Shown here in pieces: positions 8,287-17,080 of a stretch of DNA of 64,000 nucleotides. A model generated the notes under the pieces. It was not told the DNA's origin, ran no database searches, and saw only the letters and a program-made list of their open reading frames with translations. This stretch comes from Paenibacillus sp. LS1 (lineage in GTDB: Bacteria > Bacillota > Bacilli > Paenibacillales > Paenibacillaceae), in assembly GCF_026013365.1 (NCBI RefSeq), contig NZ_JAPDOE010000004.1, positions 124,001-188,000 of the forward strand, given 5' to 3'. Each line of letters opens with the position of its first letter. Position 1 is the first letter of the stretch. Both the position numbers and the translations under genes were made by a program.

Positions 8287-9561
8287 TTACTCTTCACTAC
8301 CGTTTTCTTTGGCCCAGATATTCAGTAATTTATCGGATGGAAGCAGGAACGTGAAAATTCCGAGCAGGGGCAGAAAGCTGCACATCTGCATCACCGGTGA
8401 TACACCGAAGACATCAATCCAGTTGCCCAGAACAAGTGCGCCCAAACCTCCCATACCAAATGCCAGACCTGTAATCAGGCCCGAGACCGTTCCGATTTTG
8501 CCTGGAATCAGCATTTGCGCGTATACAACCGTAACCGAGAAGCTGGATAACATAATAAAACCAATAATGGTTAGCAGTACGCCTGTCCAGAACAGATTCG
8601 CATAAGGCAACAACAGAGCAAGTGGAGCAGCTCCGGCCATGGACAGGAAGATCAGGTTACGTTTGCCGAATCGATCCGCCAAGGGGCCTCCAAAGAACGT
8701 ACCCAGTGCTCCGGCAGCCAGGAACAAGAAGATATAGATCTGCGCGTCCTCTGTGGACAATCCAAAAGTATCTTTCAGATTAAACGCATAGAAGCTGCCG
8801 ATGGAAGCGATATACCAGGAACGAACAAAGACGAGCAAGATCAAAAGCGTGATGGCGGCAGTAATCTTTTTACGTAAGGCAGGATTGGGTGCACGACGGG
8901 CAGCAGCCTGTCTACGCAGGTATCCTCCCGATTGCAGCATGCGTCCATACCAACGGGCGATGTAGATCTGAACTGCAATCCCCATGGCAGCAATGCCTGT
9001 AAATCCAATGGCACCAAACAGTCCAAACGGGATAAAGATCCAACGTGTAAGCAATGGGGCAAGGGATTGCCCTGCGTTACCACCGACTTGGAAGATGGAT
9101 TGTGCCAGCCCACGGCGCTGACCAGCAGCCATATGCGATACCCGTGAACCCTCTGGATGGAAAGCGGCGGAACCCAGTCCGACAAAGATAACGGAAATGA
9201 GGACAGCCATATAACTGTCAGCGAAGGCCAACAGCAACATGCCGGTAAATGTAAAACCCATGCCAATGGGCAGAATGGAAGGCGTCGGTTTTTTATCTGC
9301 AAACCAGCCTACGACAGGCTGCATAATGGATGCGGTAAAGTTAATAGCAAATGAGATCCATCCGATCTGAGTATACGTGAGATGCATGGAATCTTTTAGA
9401 ATCGGAAAAATGGCTGGAATAACCGACTGGATCGAATCATTGAAAAGATGGACCAGACTGATGGCAATGAGTATCCGGTAAACGGTGCTTTGGGCATCCG
9501 ATTCGGGTGGGGCTTTCGAACGCGCGGCGGCGTCCTTGGTTAATGTGGATTGTGTAGACAT
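8287..9561 (-). CDS. MFS transporter, fosmidomycin-resistance (Fsr) type
   Basis: A 424-aa protein with about 12 hydrophobic segments. The ATG at 9561 has CCAAAGGAGAA ahead of it and is preferred over an upstream in-frame start. The N-terminal half contains the motif ISLVHLFNDSIQSVIPAIFPILK and the loop 2-3 signature GWFADKKPTP; the HPEGSRVSH segment is typical of the Fsr branch of drug/sugar exporters. A central basic loop separates two six-helix halves. The substrate is not determinable from sequence. Confidence 0.8.
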   Translation of the reverse strand: MSTQSTLTKDAAARSKAPPESDAQSTVYRILIAISLVHLFNDSIQSVIPAIFPILKDSMHLTYTQIGWISFAINFTASIMQPVVGWFADKKPTPSILPIGMGFTFTGMLLLAFADSYMAVLISVIFVGLGSAAFHPEGSRVSHMAAGQRRGLAQSIFQVGGNAGQSLAPLLTRWIFIPFGLFGAIGFTGIAAMGIAVQIYIARWYGRMLQSGGYLRRQAAARRAPNPALRKKITAAITLLILLVFVRSWYIASIGSFYAFNLKDTFGLSTEDAQIYIFLFLAAGALGTFFGGPLADRFGKRNLIFLSMAGAAPLALLLPYANLFWTGVLLTIIGFIMLSSFSVTVVYAQMLIPGKIGTVSGLITGLAFGMGGLGALVLGNWIDVFGVSPVMQMCSFLPLLGIFTFLLPSDKLLNIWAKENGSEE

Positions 9562-9771
9562 GTACAATTCTCCTTTGGTCGCGGTCACGAGGGATCAGCG
9601 CCTGATGTTGTAATCTATGCGTGTAAGCATATTGTTACATAATAGGATAGATTGATTGGACCGACAAGGGGAACATGAGAAAACGTACATTTACAAAAGA
9701 AACGTATTACTTTAGCATCTACTGTAAGAAAATCCATATTTATGTTTAATAAGGATAGAGGAGGGATGGAT

Positions 9772-9984
9772 ATGAAATCCTTATCACCTTATGAATCCGC
9801 TAAACGTGAGTTGGTGATGACTATTTTGTATATGGCTGTAATAACGTTTCAGGCTATCTATGTAGCACCAAAATCTCTATCTGCTGCCATCGTCATATTT
9901 ATCATTTTTCAGTCAATTGGTGTGCTTATGTTGAGACATTACATTAAAAAAGTCAAAGAACTAAAGAAAGATCAATCTACTTGA
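9772..9984 (+). CDS. small two-helix membrane protein
   Basis: A 70-aa protein with two hydrophobic segments (about residues 18-35 and 40-55) and a Lys-rich tail (KKVKELKKDQ). GAGGAGGG lies six bases before the ATG at 9772; the ATG at 9766 is too close to it. I do not recognise a family. It ends in front of a terminator that has been split by repeat element A. Confidence 0.6.
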   Translation: MKSLSPYESAKRELVMTILYMAVITFQAIYVAPKSLSAAIVIFIIFQSIGVLMLRHYIKKVKELKKDQST

Positions 9985-10036
9985 AAGTGTCTCCAAGCTT
10001 AGGATTGAGACACGGAGGTTCTACAGGTTTATACTA

Positions 10037-10305
10037 AAAAGCCGAACTTTTTAAGCTATATAAGCTGAATTAATCATTTACACGATAACGGAGAGGACAG
10101 AAAAAACCTGAAAAAGCGAAGCGTTCGCCTAAAAGCTTTCTGAAAGAAAGCTGCATCGGAAGCATACGCTATCCCCGGATTTTCCCCTTCAAGAAAGGGA
10201 ATAGAAAAAAAATCTTGGGATAACAGCGATTGGAAGGTTGTTCTGTCATCGTAGTGTCAGTGTAAATAATCTTTAGTTCAACTTATTTAGCAGAGTTCGG
10301 CTTTT
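10037..10305. terminator. convergent terminator with a repeat element in its loop
   Basis: AAAAGCCGAACT (10037-10048) is the exact inverse of AGTTCGGCTTTT (10294-10305). It lies between the end of the small membrane gene and the end of queF, which is where a bidirectional terminator belongs. The 245 bases between the arms are occupied by repeat element A. Confidence 0.6.
10062..10285 (+). repeat. dispersed foldable repeat, copy A
   Basis: Member of a family seen seven times in this window. The end arms are AAGCTGAATTAA..TTACAC and GTGTAAATAAT..TTAGTTCAACTT. Inside are GGACAGAA pairing with TTCTGTC, a small hairpin AGCTTTC/GAAAGCT, a long hairpin ATCCCCGGATTTT/AAAATCTTGGGAT, and the shared segment GGATAACAGCGATTGGAAGG. 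No coding capacity. Confidence 0.75.
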
Positions 10306-10352
10306 GGCATTCTATGATTCTATTTTATAGCAGAATGGATGAACCTCACGAT

Positions 10353-10844
10353 TTAACGATTATCAATCGTCTCAGGGTACATATCATGATTCATCATACG
10401 ATGGTCGGCCATCTGTTCGTACTTCGTTCCCGGCTTACCGTAGTTCGTGTACGGGTCAATGGAGATGCCGCCGCGCGGTGTGAATTTGCCCCATACTTCG
10501 ATGTAGCGCGGGTCCATCAGCTTGATCAGGTCGTTCATGATGATATTCACACAGTCCTCGTGGAAATCACCATGGTTGCGGAAGCTGAACAGGTACAGCT
10601 TGAGTGATTTACTTTCCACCATTTTGATATCAGGAATATAGCTGATATAGATCGTTGCAAAGTCAGGCTGACCCGTAATCGGGCAAAGGCTAGTGAACTC
10701 CGGGCAGTTGAATTTTACAAAATAATCGCGGTACGGATGCTTGTTATCAAAGTTCTCCAAGATTCCCGGATCATATTCAAACGTATATTTTACGTTCTGG
10801 TTGCCCAGCAACGTCACATCTTGCATCTCTTCAGGTTGTCTCAT
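10353..10844 (-). CDS. queF: NADPH-dependent 7-cyano-7-deazaguanine (preQ0) reductase
   Basis: A 163-aa unimodular QueF that reduces the nitrile of preQ0 to preQ1, the last free-base step of queuosine synthesis, in the cytosol. The motif FTSLCPITGQPDF carries the thioimide-forming Cys54 and Asp61, and the family block VESKSLKLY (substrate and NADPH binding) follows. RGGISIDPYTNYG is near the C-terminus. Last gene of the minus-strand que operon, 148 bases after queE. The ribosome site AAGGAG lies rather far from the ATG. Confidence 0.95.
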   Translation of the reverse strand: MRQPEEMQDVTLLGNQNVKYTFEYDPGILENFDNKHPYRDYFVKFNCPEFTSLCPITGQPDFATIYISYIPDIKMVESKSLKLYLFSFRNHGDFHEDCVNIIMNDLIKLMDPRYIEVWGKFTPRGGISIDPYTNYGKPGTKYEQMADHRMMNHDMYPETIDNR

Positions 10845-10992
10845 CGCTTATTAAACGCTCCTTGTTTCCGTCAAAGCCGAAGCCTCGCGGTATATGTGAA
10901 TAGGCAATCTCGCCTGTTTAAATTCTCTTATTTTTAAAGGACATTTCGTCCTCATCCCTACATCATGCCGCCCATTCTACCCATACTGCCCA

Positions 10993-11766
10993 TCACACGC
11001 CGCGTTTGTTGCCCCATACCAGCGTATGAAGCTGTGGAAGCACACGAACATTGTTCAGGTCATCGGAGGCACTGACTTGGTCGATCAGCCACTCATAACG
11101 AGCAAGTAGCGAGGACGCCAGATCTGGCGTATCGGCGGAAGTCACATCCGGGTTCCCGGTTTGTAAAAATAAATCCGTGCCCGGATACCGTGCATGCACA
11201 CGGCGGGCATAGTCCAGGTCTGTCTCATCGAAGATCACGATCTTCAGACTATGACTTCGTTCTACCGGGCCAGCGGCTAGCCGTTCGATCAGATCATCCA
11301 GCACGGCCCAATCGGTGTCCATGCCGGAGCTCGGTGGCTTGGGCGAGACGGTAACTTCGTCAATGTCCACCAGCCATGGCTGCCAGCGGGAGCCCTGCGT
11401 CTCCACCGCGGTGCGGATGCCGTTCTCCCGCAGCAATGCAACCAATCCGCCCAGCGAAGCGAGCAGGGCGGGATTACCGCCGGAGATGGTGACATGGGAG
11501 AAACGCGTGCCGCCAACGCGGCGCAATTCTTCCCATACATCCTCCGGCGTAATCATGCGAATCTGGTCCTTACCGCTGCCGTCCCAGGTAAAGGCCGAGT
11601 CGCACCAGGAGCAGCGATAATCGCAGCCCGCGGTGCGAACAAACATCGTTTTTTGCCCGATCACCATGCCTTCGCCTTGAACTGTCGGTCCAAAAATCTC
11701 CATCACGGGAATACGAGTCTCTTTGCGAGTTCCCGTCTCATTCACCTGCTGTGTCACACTACTCAT
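10993..11766 (-). CDS. queE: 7-carboxy-7-deazaguanine synthase, radical SAM
   Basis: A 257-aa enzyme that converts carboxy-tetrahydropterin to 7-carboxy-7-deazaguanine with SAM, Mg2+ and a 4Fe-4S cluster. The cluster motif is C48-x3-C52-x2-C55 (CDYRCSWC). The FGPTVQGEG segment binds substrate and TISGGNPA is the SAM-binding GGE-like motif. It overlaps the queD end; a TTG at 11769 is also in frame but the ATG at 11766 is preferred. Confidence 0.95.
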   Translation of the reverse strand: MSSVTQQVNETGTRKETRIPVMEIFGPTVQGEGMVIGQKTMFVRTAGCDYRCSWCDSAFTWDGSGKDQIRMITPEDVWEELRRVGGTRFSHVTISGGNPALLASLGGLVALLRENGIRTAVETQGSRWQPWLVDIDEVTVSPKPPSSGMDTDWAVLDDLIERLAAGPVERSHSLKIVIFDETDLDYARRVHARYPGTDLFLQTGNPDVTSADTPDLASSLLARYEWLIDQVSASDDLNNVRVLPQLHTLVWGNKRGV

Positions 11767-12250
11767 CAATCATCCACTCCCGTCTCGCTTCCGCGTAACT
11801 GGTTGGTGTCTCGAAGAGTCGGACAAACTCCGTCCGTCCACCGTCTGTCAGCCCGGCATAGGGCTCCGTTTGTAACGCATGTTCCATCTGTTCGAACAGC
11901 CACACGACCATATTTTCAGCCGTTGTATTCATTAAAGGAAGTGTCTCGTTGAGGTACTGATGATCCAGATATCCCTCAATCTGAGTTTTCCATATATCCT
12001 TGATATGTCCAAAATCAACCGTCAGCCCGGTTTCACCCGGATAACCGCTGATGCCAAAAATAACTTTATACGTATGACCGTGCAAGTTCTTGCACTTGCC
12101 TTCATAACAATGGAGATGATGTGCCGCGTCAAAGGTGAATTCTTTGCTTACAAGCACGCGTTTGCGGTGGTAGCGTAGCTGGGTAGGTAGAATATCTTCT
12201 CCGATGCGTTGCAGATGTTCAACAATGCGAAACGTTCCCGGTTCTCTCAT
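11759..12250 (-). CDS. queD: 6-carboxy-5,6,7,8-tetrahydropterin synthase
   Basis: A 163-aa QueD/PTPS-family enzyme that turns dihydroneopterin triphosphate into 6-carboxytetrahydropterin. Zinc ligands are in DAAHHL (His44/45) and LHGHTY (His57, His59); the catalytic Cys is Cys53 in GKCKN. An N-terminal extension of about 30 residues precedes the core. Its ATG overlaps the queC stop (ATGA), and it overlaps queE by a few bases, so the three are translationally coupled. Confidence 0.93.
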   Translation of the reverse strand: MREPGTFRIVEHLQRIGEDILPTQLRYHRKRVLVSKEFTFDAAHHLHCYEGKCKNLHGHTYKVIFGISGYPGETGLTVDFGHIKDIWKTQIEGYLDHQYLNETLPLMNTTAENMVVWLFEQMEHALQTEPYAGLTDGGRTEFVRLFETPTSYAEARREWMIDE

Positions 12251-12930
12251 CGCACATCCACTCCCGCAGATTCAGCAGCAGAACGCTGCTGTACATAGCG
12301 ATCCAGTCCGGCTTTGCGCAGTTTGCAGGCAGGGCATTCTCCACATCCGTTGCCGATCACGCCGTTATAGCAGGTTAGGGTACGCTCGCGTACATAATCA
12401 AAGGCGCCGAGATCATCCGCCATCTTCCACGTTTGGGCTTTGTCCAGCCACATGAGCGGCGTGTGAATGACAAATGGATAGTCCATCGACAGGTTAAGCG
12501 TCACATTCATTGATTTCACAAATGAATCCCGGCAATCCGGGTATCCGCTGAAATCCGTCTCGCATACACCTGTAACCAGGTGACGTGCTCCTTTTTGCTT
12601 TGCCATAATGGCTGCAAAACTGAGGAATAGCAGATTCCGACCATCCACAAAGGTACTCGGCAGTTCGCCTTCTTCATGCGTAATCTCCACATCCGTGCGA
12701 GTGAGCGCATTGGGTGCGAGCTGGTTTAACAGACTCATATCCAGTACCGTTTGCTGTACGCCCAGATCACGTGCGATCTCTGTTGCACATTCAATCTCCA
12801 ACTTGTGGCGCTGACCATAATCAAACGTAACGACCTCGACTTCGGCAAACTGTTGTTTCGCCCAGAACAGACACGTGGTACTATCCTGACCGCCGCTGAA
12901 TACAACGACTGCTTTTTCTTCGTTCAACAT
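12247..12930 (-). CDS. queC: 7-cyano-7-deazaguanine (preQ0) synthase
   Basis: A 227-aa ATP-dependent enzyme that makes preQ0 from 7-carboxy-7-deazaguanine and ammonia. FSGGQDS (about 11-17) is the PP-loop, and the C-terminal CYNG..GCGECPACKLR holds the four zinc Cys. The ATG at 12930 has GGAGAGG upstream and gives the normal N-terminus; a longer in-frame ORF adds 33 unlikely residues. First gene of queC-queD-queE-queF, downstream of a preQ1-type leader. Confidence 0.95.
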   Translation of the reverse strand: MLNEEKAVVVFSGGQDSTTCLFWAKQQFAEVEVVTFDYGQRHKLEIECATEIARDLGVQQTVLDMSLLNQLAPNALTRTDVEITHEEGELPSTFVDGRNLLFLSFAAIMAKQKGARHLVTGVCETDFSGYPDCRDSFVKSMNVTLNLSMDYPFVIHTPLMWLDKAQTWKMADDLGAFDYVRERTLTCYNGVIGNGCGECPACKLRKAGLDRYVQQRSAAESAGVDVR

Positions 12931-13020
12931 AAAAAAACCTCTCCATCTTCTTGAGATCAAACCATGCACATAGGCATAGAGTGTCGGAAGAACAGAGAAG
13001 TTCATGAACTGGCATCCATC

Positions 13021-13180
13021 AAAAAACACACCTTCTCGATAACCGCTTCAAAAAAAGCAGGCATGAGTAAGTGTCCTTAGTTTTTTACGTACATTCCGTT
13101 AAACAACGTGTACGCAAGACTTATACTAACCATCACATGGTCAAGTCTTATAGAGGGAGTTCGCGAACCTCTCCCATGCC
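13021..13180 (-). promoter_or_regulatory. preQ1-I-like riboswitch leader of the que operon
   Basis: On the minus strand AGAGGTTC..CCCTCTATAA (13172 down to about 13150) matches the P1 and 5' part of the preQ1-I aptamer. The A-rich tail TAAAAAACTAAGGAC (about 13087-13073) matches its 3' part. Between them lie an AAGACTT/AAGTCTT stem and a CGTAC/GTACG stem that the normal 34-nt aptamer lacks. The tail runs into GGACACTTACTC..GAGAAGGTGTG followed by six T (down to 13021), a terminator sharing bases with the aptamer tail. PreQ1 would then shut off transcription of its own pathway. Confidence 0.65.
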
Positions 13181-13294
13181 GTAGGCATGGATTTTCTTCT
13201 TCAATTGTCTGAACCATTATAACATGAAACCGCGTGGTGACCACCCCATTGGAGCATAGTGGCAGCTAATCGGTCGGCTCCATCAACTAACAGC

Positions 13295-13999
13295 TTATTT
13301 GATCAGTACATTACCGAAAGGAATAACTTCTTTCAGGATTCGTTTGAACAGCCCCTCATCGTTGAGATCCTGTTCCAAGCGGTGATTTTCACGCCCAGCC
13401 TGAAAGAGTACCGATCCATGTCCTGTCATCTTCCAATGATAGTTCATATGCTGACTGGCAAGATTGTTACCATATACCGTGAGTTCCAGATGTGCATTTT
13501 CGGGATAGGCAATAATACTTCCAGCATCCACATAGAGCGGGGCAGTCGGATGCAGTTCCTGTTGGCAAACCTGACCTTGGGTGAGCAATCCGATCTTGCC
13601 TTTGCCGGAAAATTTCATTTTCACTGCGTCACGGGTGATCAGCATGTTTTTGATTTTCTGAATTTTGGTATGCATGGTTACACCATCCGAGTAGAAGAAC
13701 AGGTGGCGGAAGTCATAGAGCAGATCACTGTCCTCCGTGAGCTCTACTTCCTTCATCGTGAATCCGGGAGGCAGGGCAGCCACAAATTGGCATGGTCCGG
13801 TAATTTCGGATTTAATCAGCTTTTTTTTGCGATATATGCCCGTGATATTCATGAATTTATCATTGCGACTACCACTTGGACCGCGGAAGGCCACAATTTG
13901 CTGCGGATGCAAAATATGAAGTCGGTCATCTTTAATCAACGAGAATGTGACGACTTGTCCAGCTCCGCCTGCTTCAGCATTGTTCAGGTGTATGTTCAT
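13295..13999 (-). CDS. AIM24-family protein
   Basis: A 234-aa protein of the AIM24/DUF124 beta-sandwich family: alternating strands, the Gly-rich GKGKIGLLTQG turn and the VDAGSIIAYPENAHLEL segment typical of the fold. Function in bacteria is unknown. It starts 18 bases after the stop of the coiled-coil membrane protein upstream, so the two are probably co-transcribed. No signal peptide. Confidence 0.75.
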   Translation of the reverse strand: MNIHLNNAEAGGAGQVVTFSLIKDDRLHILHPQQIVAFRGPSGSRNDKFMNITGIYRKKKLIKSEITGPCQFVAALPPGFTMKEVELTEDSDLLYDFRHLFFYSDGVTMHTKIQKIKNMLITRDAVKMKFSGKGKIGLLTQGQVCQQELHPTAPLYVDAGSIIAYPENAHLELTVYGNNLASQHMNYHWKMTGHGSVLFQAGRENHRLEQDLNDEGLFKRILKEVIPFGNVLIK

Positions 14000-14017
14000 G
14001 CAGTTGCTCCTGTTCTT

Positions 14018-14473
14018 TTATACTCGGCCCGAACGGCGACGCATTCCCCAGCGCATCACACGAATCAGAATAAAGTAACCTAATATGAGAGAAACGACAG
14101 TGATGATCATCGTCTGAATTCGTTTGGTGGTAGCTGCTTTGGCATTCTGGTCATCCTGCAACTTGCTTACCATCTCAGTAAGTTTTTGGTTCTGAGCCAG
14201 CAACTGTTCGTTCTGGGTCTTGAATGCTTCGACATTAGCCTGGGCTTGTCCCAACTGGGCGGACGTTTGATTTAGTTGCTCCATCGTTTGCTTATAGCTT
14301 TCCTGCAGAGCGTTCACTTCTCCGGGCAGTTCGGAGACTCGCTCCCATCCGCTGTATATATCAGTAAATATATTGGCACTGGCTGCACTTACTGTGGAAG
14401 CGATTGAAACGGAAAATAGAATACATGTGGTGAATAACACCCGAATGAAATAACCCTGAATGGATTTTGGCAT
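14018..14473 (-). CDS. secreted/membrane coiled-coil protein
   Basis: A 151-aa protein with an N-terminal signal-like segment (ending near SAASAN), a Gln/Glu-rich coiled coil (about 45-110), a transmembrane helix (TMIITVVSLILGYFILI) and a basic tail (RWGMRRRSGR). The start at 14473 has AGAGGTG just upstream; a GTG three codons earlier is less likely. Family not recognised. The topology suggests a small scaffold anchored by its C-terminus. Confidence 0.65.
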   Translation of the reverse strand: MPKSIQGYFIRVLFTTCILFSVSIASTVSAASANIFTDIYSGWERVSELPGEVNALQESYKQTMEQLNQTSAQLGQAQANVEAFKTQNEQLLAQNQKLTEMVSKLQDDQNAKAATTKRIQTMIITVVSLILGYFILIRVMRWGMRRRSGRV

Positions 14474-14803
14474 CGTTAACACCTCTTTCTTCGGTAGATA
14501 ATATAGATCGCCGAATTCGTCGTCTATTGATGAAATGCGCTCTTACATTATACGTCAAAACCGGGACGATGGGTTCAAGATGATATCGTTTTATTACCCG
14601 AAATATTTAAAATTATTTATGAACAGAGCTGTTTAGCTTATAAATCTATGGGGTAATAGAACGATAGGCAAGCACACCGGACCGTTCTAACAGATATTTT
14701 ACTTCAGTTCCGGGTGCATGCTATTCACAAATACGCAATTTAATGAACGATACCAATATATCCGATTGAATATAAGATCGTGAACATGAAGGAGTAGAAA
14801 AAT

Positions 14804-14971
14804 ATGTATACAGCAGATCAGAACACATCAACCAAAACCATTATGATCACTGTTAACGGAGAGCCAGTAGGACGTAAGCTGGTTATTGACAGTGTCACCT
14901 ATGCTCCGGTTACCAAAGCAGACGGCGCACAATATTTACACAAAATGGGAATCAATCATCCTACGGTTTAA
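14804..14971 (+). CDS. 55-aa protein resembling part of a stalk/copper-amine-oxidase-like domain
   Basis: A short ORF (ATG 14804, TAA 14969-14971) with AAGGAG nine bases upstream and a terminator 28 bases downstream. The peptide contains ITVNGEPVG, then KLVIDSVTYAPV, which looks like the V-N-G ... TYVPV pattern of stalk domains found in many Paenibacillus surface proteins. There is no signal peptide. It could be a genuine small protein or a remnant. Confidence 0.5.
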   Translation: MYTADQNTSTKTIMITVNGEPVGRKLVIDSVTYAPVTKADGAQYLHKMGINHPTV

Positions 14972-14998
14972 TTTGGGACTTGTCATAGAGAAGTCATT

Positions 14999-15027
14999 GA
15001 AAAGCTTGGCATAGCGCCAGGCTTTTT
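14999..15027 (+). terminator. rho-independent terminator
   Basis: AAAGCTTGGC (15001-15010) pairs with GCCAGGCTTT (one wobble) and runs into TTTTT. It closes the 55-aa ORF. Confidence 0.75.
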
Positions 15028-15100
15028 CGTCGTTTATTGTCGTATTGAGACGGATTTAGGGATATAAAACTAATATATTGGAAAAATTTAATGAGAACAT

Positions 15101-15883
15101 GTGTTCCGTGACAATATAGTGTCCATTCACCCTGATAACTTAGAAGATAATACATATAAATCGGGGGAGAGACTACCAGTGAACTCAGTCTTTGAAGTAT
15201 CTTATTCGTGGAATAAAGAGGCCATACCGACAGGGGGAGCCGACCCCGTATATATGATGGTAGAGTGGCGTAACGGTGCCCCTGCCAAAAGACTTAGGAA
15301 AATAGCACCCAAAATTGTATCAAGAGATTTGGAACTTTTGCTCAAACCGGAATTTGGCGTACAGCTAAAAGGCATCTATGGATGTCGTTCCAAAGAAACG
15401 GATATTGGCTGGTTACTTAGGCTTGGGGATATGTACAAGGGGGAAAGCAAACAAATTTTGCTTGAATTCGTCATGGGACCTCGTGTATCAGGAAAAGCTG
15501 CCGTATGTTCAGCCTATTGGAGCACAAGAAAGTTGAAGCAAAGTCAACGCGTATTGTTACGAAGAGAACAGTTGTATATCCAGTACACCAGTCATCTGGG
15601 CATGTTGCGACAGCCGGAAGATCCCAAGGTGGAGAAGACGATCAAATTAAGTGAAACGGTGCCCTTGATCAAACAAGCCTTACGCGCCTATGAAAGAGGC
15701 CGGGTTCAAGAGGGTAGTAATATGTTGCGTCGTCATGCAGATGCGCTGTTAATTGAAGCTGCACGGAAGCAGGATTTGGACTATTACACGGAAGCGGAGA
15801 TCATTGAACAGCTGCGTTATCACTACGGGATCACGTTTACAACCGGATATCATGACCGTGAAAAAAAGATATTAGGCGAATAG
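15101..15883 (+). pseudogene. C-terminal remnant of a VWA-domain protein
   Basis: 260 aa from a GTG with no ribosome site and little space upstream. The sequence resembles the part that follows the metal-binding VWA domain in YfbK-like proteins: a beta domain with LRLGDMYKGESKQILLEFVMGP, then a helical tail (AYERGRVQEGSNMLRRHADALLIEAA). No MIDAS DxSxS motif is present, so the expected N-terminal domain is missing. Either the gene has been truncated or a C-terminal-only protein is made. Family call is moderate. Confidence 0.45.
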
Positions 15884-16041
15884 GGTTGATTTCAGATGGT
15901 AACGGTATAGAGAGAACGAGTCTACATATATTTTGAAGGTGAAGTTTAGGAGAAGGTCGAATGTATGTATCAATATCATATTAAACAATGGATGGAGTTG
16001 TATCAAATTTATTGAAACAACATCGTGGAGGGTCCGGCAAA

Positions 16042-17013
16042 ATGACAGACCGACTAATCCGATTAATGCGCATTATAACGCTGGTGCAGGCCAAGCCAGG
16101 TATTCTGGCACGTGAGCTTGCCCAGCGATGCGAGACGACGGAAAGGACGATATACCGCGACATGGAGGCCCTCAGTGCAATGCATATCCCGATCGCCAAT
16201 ATGGGACACGGGCAAGGGTACATGTTTATCAGCCAATTTGCCATGTATCCATTAAATTGGTCTGATGAAGAAGCCCAAGCGTTCATGCATCTTGCTGAAG
16301 TTATGGAGAATATTCGTCCTTTGCTGAAACCTGCTTTTGAGAGCGCTTATGAGAAAGTGGTTGCTTCGAGTCAGAAAAACAAAACAGAACGAGTGGAATG
16401 GTCGGAGCAAATTAGTGGATTGTTCAAAGCGGGGTTGCCCGCATGGCAAAATGAGAGCAACGATCTACAGAATCAATCCCTGATTACCCTGCTTCAGGCT
16501 GGCATTTCACAGAACACCATTGAAGGGGAGTATCTGTCTCAAGGTAAAAAAGGGATCGTACGCATAGATCCTTACTGTCTTATCCCTCGTGAATACAGAT
16601 TTGAGCTGTTAGCGTATTGTCACCTGTCGGAGAAACTTCGAATATTTCAGGTGAGCCGGCTGCAAAAGATACGAATATTGCCACGAACGTTCCGCAAAGA
16701 GGATTATCTGATCCAATCGCACTTCCGCATTCCTTGGGCATATGAGGGAAGTACGGAGTGGACTGCGTTCAAAATTCGATTTGCACCCCATGCTGTGGAG
16801 CGTGTGATGCAGGAGCAATTTTTTATACGCCCCATCTTAACCATTGAACCGGAAGGTAGCCTGTTATTTGAAGCCATATTAAGTGATGTTGAGGAATTTC
16901 TCGTATGGATTTCTAAATATGGACCTGATGCGGAAATCCTTGAACCCGAGATCTGCCGCATCAAGATGAAAGAACGCCTGAACAGCTGGCAACAAATGTA
17001 CAATAGAAGTTGA
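16042..17013 (+). CDS. WYL-domain transcriptional regulator (HTH_11 type)
   Basis: A 323-aa regulator. Residues 1-60 form a DeoR-like winged helix (LARELAQRCETTERTIYRDMEAL). The middle and C-terminal parts have the WYL ligand-sensing fold, with IDPYCLIPREYRFELLAYCHLSEKLRIFQVSRL in place of the canonical W-Y-L core. The ATG at 16042 has GGAGGG nine bases upstream. The effector and targets are unknown. Confidence 0.8.
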   Translation: MTDRLIRLMRIITLVQAKPGILARELAQRCETTERTIYRDMEALSAMHIPIANMGHGQGYMFISQFAMYPLNWSDEEAQAFMHLAEVMENIRPLLKPAFESAYEKVVASSQKNKTERVEWSEQISGLFKAGLPAWQNESNDLQNQSLITLLQAGISQNTIEGEYLSQGKKGIVRIDPYCLIPREYRFELLAYCHLSEKLRIFQVSRLQKIRILPRTFRKEDYLIQSHFRIPWAYEGSTEWTAFKIRFAPHAVERVMQEQFFIRPILTIEPEGSLLFEAILSDVEEFLVWISKYGPDAEILEPEICRIKMKERLNSWQQMYNRS

Positions 17014-17080
17014 GATTTGCATGCAATCTGAAGCAAGAACAAAGATGCCAAAACACCAATCAATTTCGTGCTGTGGACGG

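Noticed and set aside
13259..14083. 274-codon plus-strand ORF over the AIM24 and coiled-coil genes
   Set aside because: Overlaps two genes with real domains and good starts on the other strand.
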